Notes under the pieces: model-generated
Databases searched by the model: none
What the model was told of the DNA's origin: nothing
The model's input: only the letters and a program-made list of their open reading frames with translations
Program-made: the position numbers and the translations under genes
Shown: one piece after another, positions 1 through 7,906 of the stretch
How the letters are laid out: each line of letters opens with the position of its first letter
Position numbering within the stretch: position 1 is the first letter of the stretch
Assembly (NCBI GenBank): GCA_964447405.1
Contig: CAYUSP010000004.1
Coordinates: 62,001-126,000 of the forward strand
DNA length: 64,000 nt
From: JALNZF01 sp964447405
GTDB taxonomy: Bacteria > Nitrospirota > UBA9217
Direction of reading: 5' to 3'

Positions 1-638
1 ACGCCGTGCTCGAGCATGAATTTCACGGCATAGTAAGGATTAACAGCTTTAACCACCGACGGGGCCTGCACGATTGAAAACGCGCCCGAGACCGCAAGTA
101 CGGCAAACCAGAGAACCATCAAGGGACCGAACGCGCCTGCCACCCGCTCGGTTCCTTTTTTCTGGATCGAGAAGAGCAGAATGGCAATGCTGCCTGCGAT
201 GACGACAAGAGAAGACTGGTTCATTCCCTCGAAACCCTTGATAAGAAGGATTCCTTCGACCGCGGACAGAATACTGATGGCCGGCGTAATGACGCCGTCT
301 CCAATGATGAGTGAAATCCCGATGAACGAGAGGATCGTTACAAACGCAGCCTGCTTGCCGGATTTAAGGAGCGGAACCAATATCTCGCGTAGAACGATAG
401 TGCCGCCCTCACCTCGCTTGCCAAGGCTCATCGCCAGCCAGGCATACTGCACGGTAACGAGCAAAACAAGTGTCCAGAATATGAGCGATAAAACACCGGT
501 TACGCTGTCCGGGGTTCGGACAATGGTAGGAAGTAAGAAGACAACGGTCAGGGTGTATATCGGGCTCGTACCGATATCGCCGAAAACCAGGCCAAGGGAT
601 TTTATAATACCTTTTGTCGGGGAAACTTTGTCAGGCAT
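1..638 (-). CDS. kup: KUP-family potassium uptake permease (C-terminus beyond window)
   Basis: Low-affinity K+/H+ symporter of the inner membrane. The first ~212 residues are present and the frame runs off the left edge. The N-terminus carries the family signatures GLVFGDIGTSPIYT (about residues 16-29) and, further on, GDGVITPAISILSAVEG, separated by hydrophobic membrane segments. The start ATG at 638 is the only reasonable one, because an in-frame stop lies eight codons upstream. No clear Shine-Dalgarno sequence is visible. It stands alone here. The C-terminal cytoplasmic half cannot be judged. Confidence 0.9.
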   Translation of the reverse strand, partial: MPDKVSPTKGIIKSLGLVFGDIGTSPIYTLTVVFLLPTIVRTPDSVTGVLSLIFWTLVLLVTVQYAWLAMSLGKRGEGGTIVLREILVPLLKSGKQAAFVTILSFIGISLIIGDGVITPAISILSAVEGILLIKGFEGMNQSSLVVIAGSIAILLFSIQKKGTERVAGAFGPLMVLWFAVLAVSGAFSIVQAPSVVKAVNPYYAVKFMLEHG

Positions 639-769
639 AGAAAGGACGGGTTCGAATGATCATGAGGCCTACATCATGTCCGGAAAAATCATAATATAGT
701 TCATGGGAAAAAGCAAGGTGAAAAAGGCTCTCCAGCTTCAATTCTACAAGCCTGTCGTAATAAAATGAA

Positions 770-792
770 AGCATGGGTCAACTCCCCATGCT
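770..792 (-). terminator. Rho-independent terminator after tatA
   Basis: Perfect 8-bp inverted repeat AGCATGGG / CCCATGCT with a 7-nt loop. On the minus strand it is followed by a T-rich stretch (TTTCATTTTATT), so it would end the tatA transcript before kup. Confidence 0.6.
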
Positions 793-835
793 CTGTTATC
801 ACTCCCATATAAACATCACCGGATAGGAAGTTGGA

Positions 836-1021
836 TTACATCTTATTTTCATCCTTCTTCTGCAGAGTCTGTGGGGTAGCAGGATTGTCTTTCAACCCTT
901 CCTTAAACCCCCGAATCGCCTTGCCAAGGCTTTCTCCCAGCCCGGGGAGTTTGCTCGGCCCGAAGATTACCAATGCAATCACCAGCACGATCATTATTTC
1001 AGAAAATCCGAAACTACCCAT
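836..1021 (-). CDS. tatA: Twin-arginine translocase subunit TatA/TatE
   Basis: Small pore-forming subunit of the Tat system, which exports folded proteins. The 61-residue product has the family plan: short periplasmic start, one membrane helix (about residues 5-21), the FGPSKLPGLGESLGKAIRGF hinge and amphipathic helix, then a polar tail. The start at 1021 is preferred over an in-frame upstream codon because it has GAGAGGTG about 8 nt ahead and gives the canonical MGSFGFSE beginning. No tatB or tatC lies alongside. Confidence 0.93.
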   Translation of the reverse strand: MGSFGFSEIMIVLVIALVIFGPSKLPGLGESLGKAIRGFKEGLKDNPATPQTLQKKDENKM

Positions 1022-1157
1022 TTTATTCACCTCTCGGAAGCGGAACAGATGCGTAAAGATACCTCGCTCCATGCGGTCATCAGGTCATGGTCTATGTCAT
1101 AATACGATCAGCATGCAAATATACTTCATGCGGGAATAGGACAAGAGCGCATTCACC

Positions 1158-1643
1158 TCAGGCTTCCTTTTGTATCCGTTGGATGATATCGCGTATGAGT
1201 TCCTGAAAATCGATCTGGAGCTGAATAAGATCAGGAGGCAGTCGTTCTTCAAATATATAATTACCTTCGGTCCAGAGAAACAGGCTGAAAATAATATCCT
1301 TCACCTGGACCTTCAATCCGCTGAACAGGTCCCGGGGGGCCACGAATCCGTTCTCCACGAGCACCGCACCCAGCTTCTTCAATCCAGCGCCCTTGGACCA
1401 CAACCGCAGCGCATGGTCAAGGTTCTCTCTCTTCAGCTTGCCCATTTTCACCAGGATCTCGCCAAGGCGGTCATGCATCCCTGTGGACGTGGCAAAAACG
1501 ATCTGACCATCACGCATATAAATGCATTTTTCGATGTCGCTGCTGCGGACGGTGAGTGTGCCCGAGACCCTGTTCTGCCGAAGATCTTCCAGAATCTCCG
1601 GCATGGGGATCATCTGAATTTGTCCTGAACGAGGGATATCCAT
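1158..1643 (-). CDS. DUF4388 (PATAN-type) domain protein
   Basis: 161-residue soluble protein. Its N-terminal half (MPEILEDLRQNRVSGTLTV, then an IYMRDGQIVFA strand) matches the DUF4388/PATAN fold often joined to response regulators and gliding or motility signalling proteins in deltaproteobacteria. The C-terminal half has paired helices ending in a hydrophobic LFLWTEGNYIFEE segment. There is no receiver or GTPase domain, so it is a stand-alone version. Function is unknown; a signalling adaptor is an inference from the family. Single gene between tatA and an outer-membrane protein. Confidence 0.7.
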   Translation of the reverse strand: MDIPRSGQIQMIPMPEILEDLRQNRVSGTLTVRSSDIEKCIYMRDGQIVFATSTGMHDRLGEILVKMGKLKRENLDHALRLWSKGAGLKKLGAVLVENGFVAPRDLFSGLKVQVKDIIFSLFLWTEGNYIFEERLPPDLIQLQIDFQELIRDIIQRIQKEA

Positions 1644-1721
1644 AAGGATCTGTTTACGGCGACGGCTGGACCTGGCTGTCTAAGCCTGGAAAATGCGGAT
1701 CGTAGTCCGGAAAGGATCAGT

Positions 1722-2348
1722 TCAGTATTCAAACCTGATGCCCGCTCCGCCCACCGTGCTGGGACCGGCTTTTACTTCTAGGAGCAGCATGAATTTCTGG
1801 CTCAACTTCCACACAAGCCCTCCGAAAACATACATGGAGGTGCCGTTCTCGGAGACCTGCGAACCGCGCAGAGATGCCATTTCTAACCCGCCATACGGCA
1901 CGAGTTTATAACCGCGATCTGTCAGGGGGAAGCTCTTGCTGACAATAGTGGCAAAAGACAACTCACTTGCATTCCCGCTATTGATGATCGTCGTGTCAAA
2001 GCCCAGGTCAACGGACAAGTCAATCGGGACGCCATCCGCTTCCCTCACCAACTGGTACTTAAGATCGACTCCCACAAGCGCGCCAAGTTTTTCGCTCGCA
2101 TCGATCTTCGCCGATGTTGCGCCGAACTTGACGCCGATCTCCATCAAAGCACCCAGACCATAACGGATCTCGGGATAGTAGCTCTTATAGTGATCACCGA
2201 GGGTAAAATGGATCCCGGATTGGGTCATGCCCGGATCAAGGCACTCGGCGGTCGTGAACTCATTTTGGGAAAAGCGGGTAAAAGCGCCGGACTGTCCTGC
2301 GGACAGCATCAGTGCGATGCCCATACACCATGCCAGCATTCTCTTCAT
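1722..2348 (-). CDS. Probable outer-membrane beta-barrel protein
   Basis: 208 residues with a clear Sec signal peptide (MKRMLAWCMGIALMLSAGQSGA, cleavage after about residue 22). The mature part has alternating polar and hydrophobic strands and ends in FEY, the aromatic C-terminal signature recognised by the Bam machinery. There are no cysteines in a lipobox. GGAGG lies about 9 nt before the ATG, and a strong promoter lies at 2394-2422. No specific family is recognised; a small porin-like or surface barrel is likely. Expression probably starts from its own promoter. Confidence 0.6.
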   Translation of the reverse strand: MKRMLAWCMGIALMLSAGQSGAFTRFSQNEFTTAECLDPGMTQSGIHFTLGDHYKSYYPEIRYGLGALMEIGVKFGATSAKIDASEKLGALVGVDLKYQLVREADGVPIDLSVDLGFDTTIINSGNASELSFATIVSKSFPLTDRGYKLVPYGGLEMASLRGSQVSENGTSMYVFGGLVWKLSQKFMLLLEVKAGPSTVGGAGIRFEY

Positions 2349-2393
2349 TTCGATAGGCCTCCATGACGAAAAAATAGTACATCAGCGATTCGG

Positions 2394-2422
2394 AATATAG
2401 CATTAAACGCTTGTATTGACAA
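2394..2422 (-). promoter_or_regulatory. Sigma-70-type promoter of the outer-membrane protein gene
   Basis: TTGTCA and TATATT separated by exactly 17 nt on the minus strand, about 40-50 nt ahead of the start codon at 2348. Confidence 0.6.
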
Positions 2423-2512
2423 GATGAAAAAGCCGGGTGAATCTGAGGTGTGGCTGCAAAACCTCGCAGGACGGAAGGGTAATAGCAGTACAGGAGAAGC
2501 ACAGGATTCAGG

Positions 2513-3058
2513 TCAGCCATCCCGGTTCAATTCAATATTCCAATAGAGGTAATCCCTCCAGCTTAAAGGAGCGTTTCTGAACCCGATCTTCAAAGTGACT
2601 ACGGGCATCCACCGGGGTTTCACCGGCTGACGGATCAATTTCATGTTCGCCTCGCGCGGCGTCCTCCCTCCCTTGCGGTTGTTGCAGGAAAGGCAGGCAG
2701 TCACGATGTTCTCCCAAGTGGCAACGCCTCCCTGCACCTGCGGGAGTACATGGTCGAACGTCAGACCCTCCGCGGGATATCGGGTCCCGCAATACTGGCA
2801 GGAATATTTATCACGCTGATAGATGTTTGCCCGGGAGAACCGCACCTCGCGGCTGGCGCGTCTGATTCGAACGAGTTTGAGCAGGCGGAGTATGGAAGGA
2901 AGTTTAAACGTAAGGGACACACCCCGGATGTCCCGATCATAGAAATCGATCACCTCCACCTTGCCCTGCGTCAGCAGGGTGATCGCCCTCTGCCAGGAGA
3001 TGATCTTTAACGGCTCAAATGTCGCATTGAGGAGGAGTGTCCGTTCCATAGCGGCCAT
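2513..3058 (-). CDS. HNH endonuclease family protein
   Basis: 181 residues. The C-terminal half holds a complete HNH core: CQYCG zinc knuckle, the catalytic segment LTFDHVLPQVQGG, then NIVTACLSCNNRKGG with a second CxxC pair. The N-terminal half (LLLNATFEPLKIISWQRAI) is typical of the widespread chromosomal single-gene HNH proteins of bacteria that are not phage homing enzymes. Biological role is unsettled; DNA repair or restriction is possible. The start may be 3058 or the next Met at 3049. No partner gene is visible. Confidence 0.85.
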   Translation of the reverse strand: MAAMERTLLLNATFEPLKIISWQRAITLLTQGKVEVIDFYDRDIRGVSLTFKLPSILRLLKLVRIRRASREVRFSRANIYQRDKYSCQYCGTRYPAEGLTFDHVLPQVQGGVATWENIVTACLSCNNRKGGRTPREANMKLIRQPVKPRWMPVVTLKIGFRNAPLSWRDYLYWNIELNRDG

Positions 3059-3160
3059 CGCAGAATGCTAATGCACTATCGATTAGATATCCGGTTGGAA
3101 AGCAATATTGAGAACAGTAAATGCGATATTGAGGTATAAAAATACCGAAAATATTATCGT

Positions 3161-3189
3161 TTGTCAATAGTCTAAAAACGCCGTATAAT
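3161..3189 (+). promoter_or_regulatory. Sigma-70-type promoter for the gene at 3213
   Basis: TTGTCA, 17-nt spacer and a perfect TATAAT. Transcription would begin near 3196, so the upstream ATG at 3195 would have no leader, while the ATG at 3213 keeps a short leader with a GAGG ribosome site. Confidence 0.7.
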
Positions 3190-3212
3190 TACTCATGGAA
3201 GGAAATGAGGCA

Positions 3213-4088
3213 ATGAAAATTGCCGGCGCCGCAACTGCACAGGAGCAAGAGGTAGCACAGTATGTTCATGACCCTTCTCCCGCAGTCATCAGGGCGCTGC
3301 TCGATAACATACACCTGGCGGAAGACGATGTCCTTATTATCGCGAACCGCAAAAACCTGCCGCAGGATATTCTGGAAAACATTTACCGGGATAAACGCTG
3401 GTCTAAAAGTTATCCAATCCGTCTTGCCCTTGTACGCAACCCGAAAACACCGGTCTCCTGCTCCCTCTCGATAGCACGCTACCTTCGCTTTTTCGACCTG
3501 GAGGCAATCACCCGCAACCGCACCATCCCTCTCGTGATCAGGCACAAGATAGAAGTGATCATCAATGAACGCATACCCACCATGCCTCTGGGGAACAAAA
3601 TAACGCTGGCAAGGAAGGCTGCCGGCAATGTTCTCTTGAAACTGCTCCAGGACCATGACGCCGAAGTCGTAGGATGTATCCTGGATAATCCCCACCTTAC
3701 CGAAGCCCATTTGTTTAAGCTCCTCAGCCTCGAGAAAACGATTGCGGAAACGGTTCGCATGATCGGGGAGCACCCAAACTGGTCCCGCAGAACATTCGTG
3801 CGGCTTGCACTCGTCCGCAATATGCTGACGCCCCTCGCGCTGTCCGTTCGTTTCCTGCAGGAAATGAGGCTCGTGGATCTTCGCGAGCTGTATGCCGATC
3901 CATCCGTACCAATAACGATCAGGCCGTTCATACACCGGGAGCTCCTGCGGCGTGGACAGGACCCGGTTCTCTGTTCCATCGATCAGGTATTCGAGTTCAA
4001 TGAGGAGGACCTGGCAGAGGCCGATGCAATTCTCGATATGCCGGAATATAGGGAAAAGGAAGAGCAGGACGATGGCGGACGATCATGA
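3213..4088 (+). CDS. Helical-repeat protein of unknown function
   Basis: About 291 residues, soluble, no signal peptide. The body repeats a helix-turn-helix pattern around NPKTP, NRTIP, NPHLTE, HPNWS and NMLTP, the type of motif seen in leucine-rich-repeat-variant or HEAT-like scaffolds (for example VRNPKTPVSCSLSIARYL and VRNMLTPLALSVRFLQEM are clearly duplicated units). The C-terminus is acidic. ATG 3213 is chosen because GAGG lies 3-6 nt ahead; an ATG at 3195 is in frame but sits at the predicted transcription start. Related proteins occur as hypotheticals in Nitrospirota and deltaproteobacteria. Function unknown. Confidence 0.75.
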   Translation: MKIAGAATAQEQEVAQYVHDPSPAVIRALLDNIHLAEDDVLIIANRKNLPQDILENIYRDKRWSKSYPIRLALVRNPKTPVSCSLSIARYLRFFDLEAITRNRTIPLVIRHKIEVIINERIPTMPLGNKITLARKAAGNVLLKLLQDHDAEVVGCILDNPHLTEAHLFKLLSLEKTIAETVRMIGEHPNWSRRTFVRLALVRNMLTPLALSVRFLQEMRLVDLRELYADPSVPITIRPFIHRELLRRGQDPVLCSIDQVFEFNEEDLAEADAILDMPEYREKEEQDDGGRS

Positions 4089-4153
4089 GCGAATGGACCG
4101 GAGTTGGAGGCTGACCGGTTTCATTCTCATCCCCACTGCGATGATACATAAAC

Positions 4154-5287
4154 CTATGGCATTACCCTGAGCGCCCACCCCTTGCCCACCGTGATGGCGC
4201 CTTGGGGACAGAATTCCTGGCAGCAGAAACAGCGGATACAGTCTCGGTACTTTATCTCAAGCTTCCCGTTGACCTCATCGATAGCGCGCTGCGGGCAGTG
4301 GCTTTGGCAGATTCCGCAATGCACACACAGGCGGTTATTGAGGACTGGTCTGCTCGTCAGGGCATTCTTGAGCGAGTGGCGCGCCCATTCCGGCAAGTTC
4401 CATTCCAGATGTGCTTGAGGCGGAAGAAGAAAAGACGAAATACGAACGCCATCCATTGCATCGCCAATAACCCGGATACGGTCCAGACGGGCCTCGCCGA
4501 TGCCGGCGGCAGCCGCGGCCTGGATTATCGGCAATTGACCCGGAGGGACACCCACGATGCTGCCTGCAATAACATCTACGGAAACCGGGTCACGTCCCGC
4601 CAGTACTGCTCCGATCCATCGAGGATCTCCGCTTCCCGGTCCATTCCCTTCCATGCCGACAATGGCATCCATAATGGACAACCGGGGTTTGATCAAAGCG
4701 CACAACTCTGCCAGCATGGTCATAAAAAGATCGTGGTTCACACCCGTATTGAAGTGCCACTGTACCTTGCGCTTGCCCGGTACGCACCCAAAAAGATTCT
4801 TGACTGCTCCGGTCAGTGATGTCATGCCATGGGTCTTGAGCTTGGGTAGATTGATGACCGCGTCTGCATCACGCACGCGTCGTGCGATCTCAAAGCGTTG
4901 GAATCGGCCCTGATTCCTCACTTCAATGACCTCGTCCAGATCCACCAGCTCAGCCCCTTCCTGATGGATAATGTCCAGAATTCCGGCTTTCTGAGCCACC
5001 ACTCTCAGCTCGCCGAGCCCCGGACTATCGCCTACCAGCGCTATACCGCCAGCATTTTTCACAAGCCTGATGACCGCCCGGACAACCTCGGGATGGGTCG
5101 TGACCGCCGCTTCAGGCGGCCTGGCTTTCAGGAGATTCGGCTTGATCAGCACGGTCTCTCCCGGTCGAATAAAGGTCTCCATGCCACCCAGCAGATCTAC
5201 CGCACGTTTTACCGCAGCATGGGTTCTTTCACGATCGTAGTCAGGGCAGCATACCAGTGCAACCTCTGTCGGCATTTCACTTTTCAC
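4154..5287 (-). CDS. DUF362 protein with two C-terminal 4Fe-4S clusters
   Basis: 377 residues. The DUF362 domain fills residues 1-300 (VLIKPNLLKARPPE, VGDSPGLGE, NLPKLKTHGMTSLTGAVKNL). A bacterial ferredoxin domain at the C-terminus has CVHCGICQSHCP and CIRCFCCQEFCP, giving ligands for two [4Fe-4S] clusters. Such proteins are common in anaerobes; an electron-transfer role is likely but no substrate is established. The start codon overlaps the suhB stop by 4 nt (ATGA), so translation is probably coupled to suhB. Confidence 0.85.
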   Translation of the reverse strand: MKSEMPTEVALVCCPDYDRERTHAAVKRAVDLLGGMETFIRPGETVLIKPNLLKARPPEAAVTTHPEVVRAVIRLVKNAGGIALVGDSPGLGELRVVAQKAGILDIIHQEGAELVDLDEVIEVRNQGRFQRFEIARRVRDADAVINLPKLKTHGMTSLTGAVKNLFGCVPGKRKVQWHFNTGVNHDLFMTMLAELCALIKPRLSIMDAIVGMEGNGPGSGDPRWIGAVLAGRDPVSVDVIAGSIVGVPPGQLPIIQAAAAAGIGEARLDRIRVIGDAMDGVRISSFLLPPQAHLEWNLPEWARHSLKNALTSRPVLNNRLCVHCGICQSHCPQRAIDEVNGKLEIKYRDCIRCFCCQEFCPQGAITVGKGWALRVMP

Positions 5288-6108
5288 AGGTGAGAACCGG
5301 TCTCCTTCGTACTCGCACTATCAAGTTTTGGACTTCCGGTGTTCCGCAAAATATCCATCATATGACCGTGAATCCTGCCGTTGCTCGCCAGTATCTCATC
5401 GTCGTGGATGCTGAACTCATTCCCGGACAGATCGGTAACCATACCGCCCGCCTCCTGAGCAATAAGACTTCCCGCAGCCACATCCCATGGCTTCAATTTC
5501 AGCTCCCAGAAACCGTCAAACCGGCCTGCAGCCACATAGCACAGATCAAGTGCGGCAGATCCATCGCGGCGAACTTCCTGCGATGCCATGAGCAGATCAT
5601 GAAAATACCCCATATTGTTCCTGTCGCTTACTTTCCGATCATAGGGAAAGCCTGTCGCCAGAAGACCGTTTATGAGCTTGTCCACATGGGAAACGCGGAT
5701 TTTGTGTCCGTTCAGGAACGCACCCCGTGTTTTCATTGCCGAAAACAGCTCATCCCTCATGGGATCATAAACTACTCCCAGCACGATTTCGCCTTTCCGT
5801 TCAAGTGCTATGGATACGGAAAAGCAGGGATACCCGTGAGCATAGTTGGTCGTGCCATCAAGCGGATCGATGATCCAGGTGTATCCCGCCCCGTTCTGAA
5901 TCCTGGTTTCTTCTTCAGCGATGAAGCCATGATCTGGGAAGGCGCTTGCGAGCAGCTGGACTATTGCCCGTTCGGAACGAATATCCATCTCGGTTGCCAG
6001 ATTAATGTCACCCTTGAAGGTTATTTCCCTTGATCCGTGGATATTATCTTTGAGGATCATCCCTGCACTGCGCGCTGCAGCAATGGCTGCTTCTAAAAAA
6101 ATGTCCAT
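5284..6108 (-). CDS. suhB: Inositol-1-monophosphatase family phosphatase
   Basis: 274 residues from ATG 6108, which has CGGAGG about 5 nt upstream; a longer in-frame beginning (to 6192) adds a non-homologous stretch and lacks a ribosome site. Metal- and substrate-binding motifs are complete: EEET near residue 68, WIIDPLDGTTNYAHG, and WDVAAGSLIAQEAGG. Mg2+-dependent hydrolysis of inositol monophosphate or a related sugar phosphate (or nucleotide bisphosphate) is expected; the exact substrate cannot be told. First gene of a two-gene unit with the DUF362 protein. Confidence 0.9.
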   Translation of the reverse strand: MDIFLEAAIAAARSAGMILKDNIHGSREITFKGDINLATEMDIRSERAIVQLLASAFPDHGFIAEEETRIQNGAGYTWIIDPLDGTTNYAHGYPCFSVSIALERKGEIVLGVVYDPMRDELFSAMKTRGAFLNGHKIRVSHVDKLINGLLATGFPYDRKVSDRNNMGYFHDLLMASQEVRRDGSAALDLCYVAAGRFDGFWELKLKPWDVAAGSLIAQEAGGMVTDLSGNEFSIHDDEILASNGRIHGHMMDILRNTGSPKLDSASTKETGSHL

Positions 6109-6186
6109 GATGCCTCCGGGTCTTGAATCAAGCATAGAGCGAATGAAAATAGTACCACATTTAGTGAACATCCATAAACAAAAAAA

Positions 6187-6210
6187 GGGCAAGGCACGGA
6201 TGCCTTACCC
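6187..6210 (-). terminator. Rho-independent terminator after the minus-strand XRE gene
   Basis: 10-bp stem (one G-U pair in RNA) with a CGGA loop, followed on the minus strand by seven T residues. It separates the small XRE gene from suhB. Confidence 0.75.
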
Positions 6211-6322
6211 TAACCACATTTGCGTCTGACCTCCTTATGCATTAAAGGAGTTCATTGCAGATGAACTTTCCGCATTGCATATGATTTTGAGAACGTGGAA
6301 GATGAAACTGAAGAGGAAAACC

Positions 6323-6511
6323 TTACTGCACAATCCGCTCCATCTCTACACCAAGGTAGTCTGCCAGGATCTTCACTGTCCGCGGCTTCATGGTAACGCC
6401 TTTTAGAGTTCTTGATACAGTAACCTTGTGCATGCCAAGCCTGTCAGCGATTTCAGTATAGCTCAGACCCCTCTCTAAACGCTTTTTCTCCAATATTTCA
6501 ATACGATACAT
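6323..6511 (-). CDS. Small XRE-family helix-turn-helix regulator
   Basis: 62-residue protein consisting almost entirely of one HTH: LSYTEIADRLGMHKVTVSRTLKG is the turn and recognition helix, followed by PRTVKILADYLGVE. AGGGGG lies 5 nt before the ATG. It diverges from another XRE gene across a 177-bp region that contains repeated TTTTGC half-sites, a layout like a phage immunity switch, though no phage genes are nearby. Targets unknown; autoregulation is likely. Confidence 0.8.
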   Translation of the reverse strand: MYRIEILEKKRLERGLSYTEIADRLGMHKVTVSRTLKGVTMKPRTVKILADYLGVEMERIVQ

Positions 6512-6521
6512 GGCGTCCCCC

Positions 6522-6641
6522 TTTTGCTAAAATTTTTAACACTTTTTTTCTAAGAAACTAACTATATAAAATCTCAAGTTATGGTTAGTAGTATAGCACA
6601 ATCTTTTGCAATATGGTACAGCTAGCAAAAATTATTTTTGC
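6522..6641. promoter_or_regulatory. Operator-like half-sites between divergent XRE genes
   Basis: TTTTGC occurs at 6522-6527 and 6604-6609. A perfect 17-nt palindrome with 8-bp arms (GCAAAAAT, centre T, ATTTTTGC) covers 6625-6641, just upstream of the rightward promoter. The spacing and position fit binding sites for one or both flanking HTH proteins. Confidence 0.5.
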
Positions 6642-6650
6642 AACTTTATG

Positions 6651-6679
6651 TTGACTTTAGAATAAAAGCCGGTTATAAA
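6651..6679 (+). promoter_or_regulatory. Promoter giving a leaderless XRE mRNA
   Basis: TTGACT, 17-nt spacer, TATAAA. The predicted transcription start (about 6686-6688) falls at or within 3 nt of the start codon at 6689, and no Shine-Dalgarno sequence precedes that codon. Confidence 0.65.
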
Positions 6680-6688
6680 TAATCCGAT

Positions 6689-6928
6689 ATGAATATCTCG
6701 GAAAAACTCAAACAATTAAGAATGAAACGGAAGTTGTCGATGAGCCAGGTTTCTCGGCTGTCTGAAGTTGCAGCTGATCATCGGGGCAGGATCACGCAGG
6801 GATACATCTCACGACTGGAATCAGGCAAGGAAACAAATCCGAGCCTGATGAAGCTTATGACTCTGTGCAGCATCTACCGGGTCGAGCCAAACGATCTTTT
6901 TGTAAAGAACAGCAGGAAAAGATCGTAA
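6689..6928 (+). CDS. XRE-family regulator, probably from a leaderless transcript
   Basis: 79 residues. HTH at about residues 5-70: LKQLRMKRKLSMSQVSRLS, ITQGYISRLESGKETNPS, then LMTLCSIYRVEPNDLF. An extra insertion (EVAADHRGRITQ) between helices 2 and 3 is typical of a subset of XRE proteins. The basic tail RKRS follows. It diverges from the smaller XRE gene and converges on the ten-haem cytochrome gene. No regulated operon is evident beyond its own promoter region. Confidence 0.82.
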   Translation: MNISEKLKQLRMKRKLSMSQVSRLSEVAADHRGRITQGYISRLESGKETNPSLMKLMTLCSIYRVEPNDLFVKNSRKRS

Positions 6929-6968
6929 ATCCAGAGAAGCCTGTACCTCTTCGCAAGCTCCCCCAATC

Positions 6969-7808
6969 CTATTTATTCGGCATCCAGTAGTGGGCTGTAT
7001 GACAGGTTTTGCATTGCTTCCGTGATGCGTGGACAGCCTTCTGCGCCAAAACCTCACGGGTGTGGCAACGCAGACAATCATCATCCACCGGTTTGATGCG
7101 GGCGTGGGGTTTGTGGCATTCATAGCAGTTCAGGCGAGCCATCGGAACCCGGTCGGGGAATGATGTTTTTGATGATTTCCGGTGGCATGAGAGACATCGC
7201 TGCCGATCAGGAATAAACGCATCCTGCTTCTTCGACAGGAAGGCATGACACCGCAGGCAGGAAATCTCCTCCATCCCCATTCCATGAATCTCCCAATCCT
7301 TGTGACAGCGAATACACGATTCTACTACCGGCCTGAATGAGTGTACCGTGCGGCTGTGGCAATCCTTGCAGGCGAGTTTCTCCATGAATACATGCCTCGC
7401 ATGCCCTGTTGACTTGTTCACAGTAAGCGATCCCTGAGCTGCCTCATCCCAGTGACAGCGTGTACAGGTCCTCCAGGGCGTCTCATTGCCATGCGGCTCG
7501 GGGGTCCGCCGGTCTGTGGTAAAAACAAATTTGACCAGTAACCGGTTCTGCTCGATCATGCCTAAATGATGGCAGTCCTGGCAGACTATATTTCGGTGTC
7601 CGCTCAGCTTCCACGCCTTATATGCATCCTCCATTAAATGACAACTACTGCAAAACTCAGGATTCTTCTGAATGTAATTGTAGTACCGGACCGCGAGAAC
7701 AATGCCAAGAATCGCTATGACAAGCATGAGAGTGACAAGGATGACCTTGTCCCTCGGGCTCAGTCCCTTTTCGAGCTTATCGATTATTTTAGAGATCAGA
7801 TTATACAT
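6969..7808 (-). CDS. Membrane-anchored ten-haem c-type cytochrome (NapC/NrfH-like N-terminus)
   Basis: 279 residues. One N-terminal membrane helix (about 24-43) anchors a periplasmic domain with ten CxxCH haem-binding motifs: CSSCH, CQDCH, CTRCH, CKDCH, CIRCH, CLRCH, CLSCH, CYECH, CLRCH and CKTCH. The first part (YNYIQKNPEFCSSCHLMEDA) resembles the NapC/NrfH quinol-dehydrogenase family; the rest is a longer multihaem array. It probably passes electrons from the membrane quinone pool to a periplasmic or outer-membrane acceptor. No reductase gene is adjacent, so the terminal acceptor is unknown. Confidence 0.88.
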   Translation of the reverse strand: MYNLISKIIDKLEKGLSPRDKVILVTLMLVIAILGIVLAVRYYNYIQKNPEFCSSCHLMEDAYKAWKLSGHRNIVCQDCHHLGMIEQNRLLVKFVFTTDRRTPEPHGNETPWRTCTRCHWDEAAQGSLTVNKSTGHARHVFMEKLACKDCHSRTVHSFRPVVESCIRCHKDWEIHGMGMEEISCLRCHAFLSKKQDAFIPDRQRCLSCHRKSSKTSFPDRVPMARLNCYECHKPHARIKPVDDDCLRCHTREVLAQKAVHASRKQCKTCHTAHYWMPNK

Positions 7809-7906
7809 GGGCCTCGTCAGATATTAAGCACCCGCCTCTAGAGAGCAGCACAGCGAGAATGGCGCATGACCCCCGACGTGAGCAGGGTGATTGCAATTCG
7901 CTGAAT

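Noticed and set aside
2260..2520. 86-codon minus-strand frame between HNH and the outer-membrane protein
   Set aside because: Overlaps the promoter and signal-peptide region of the next gene; no protein-like features.
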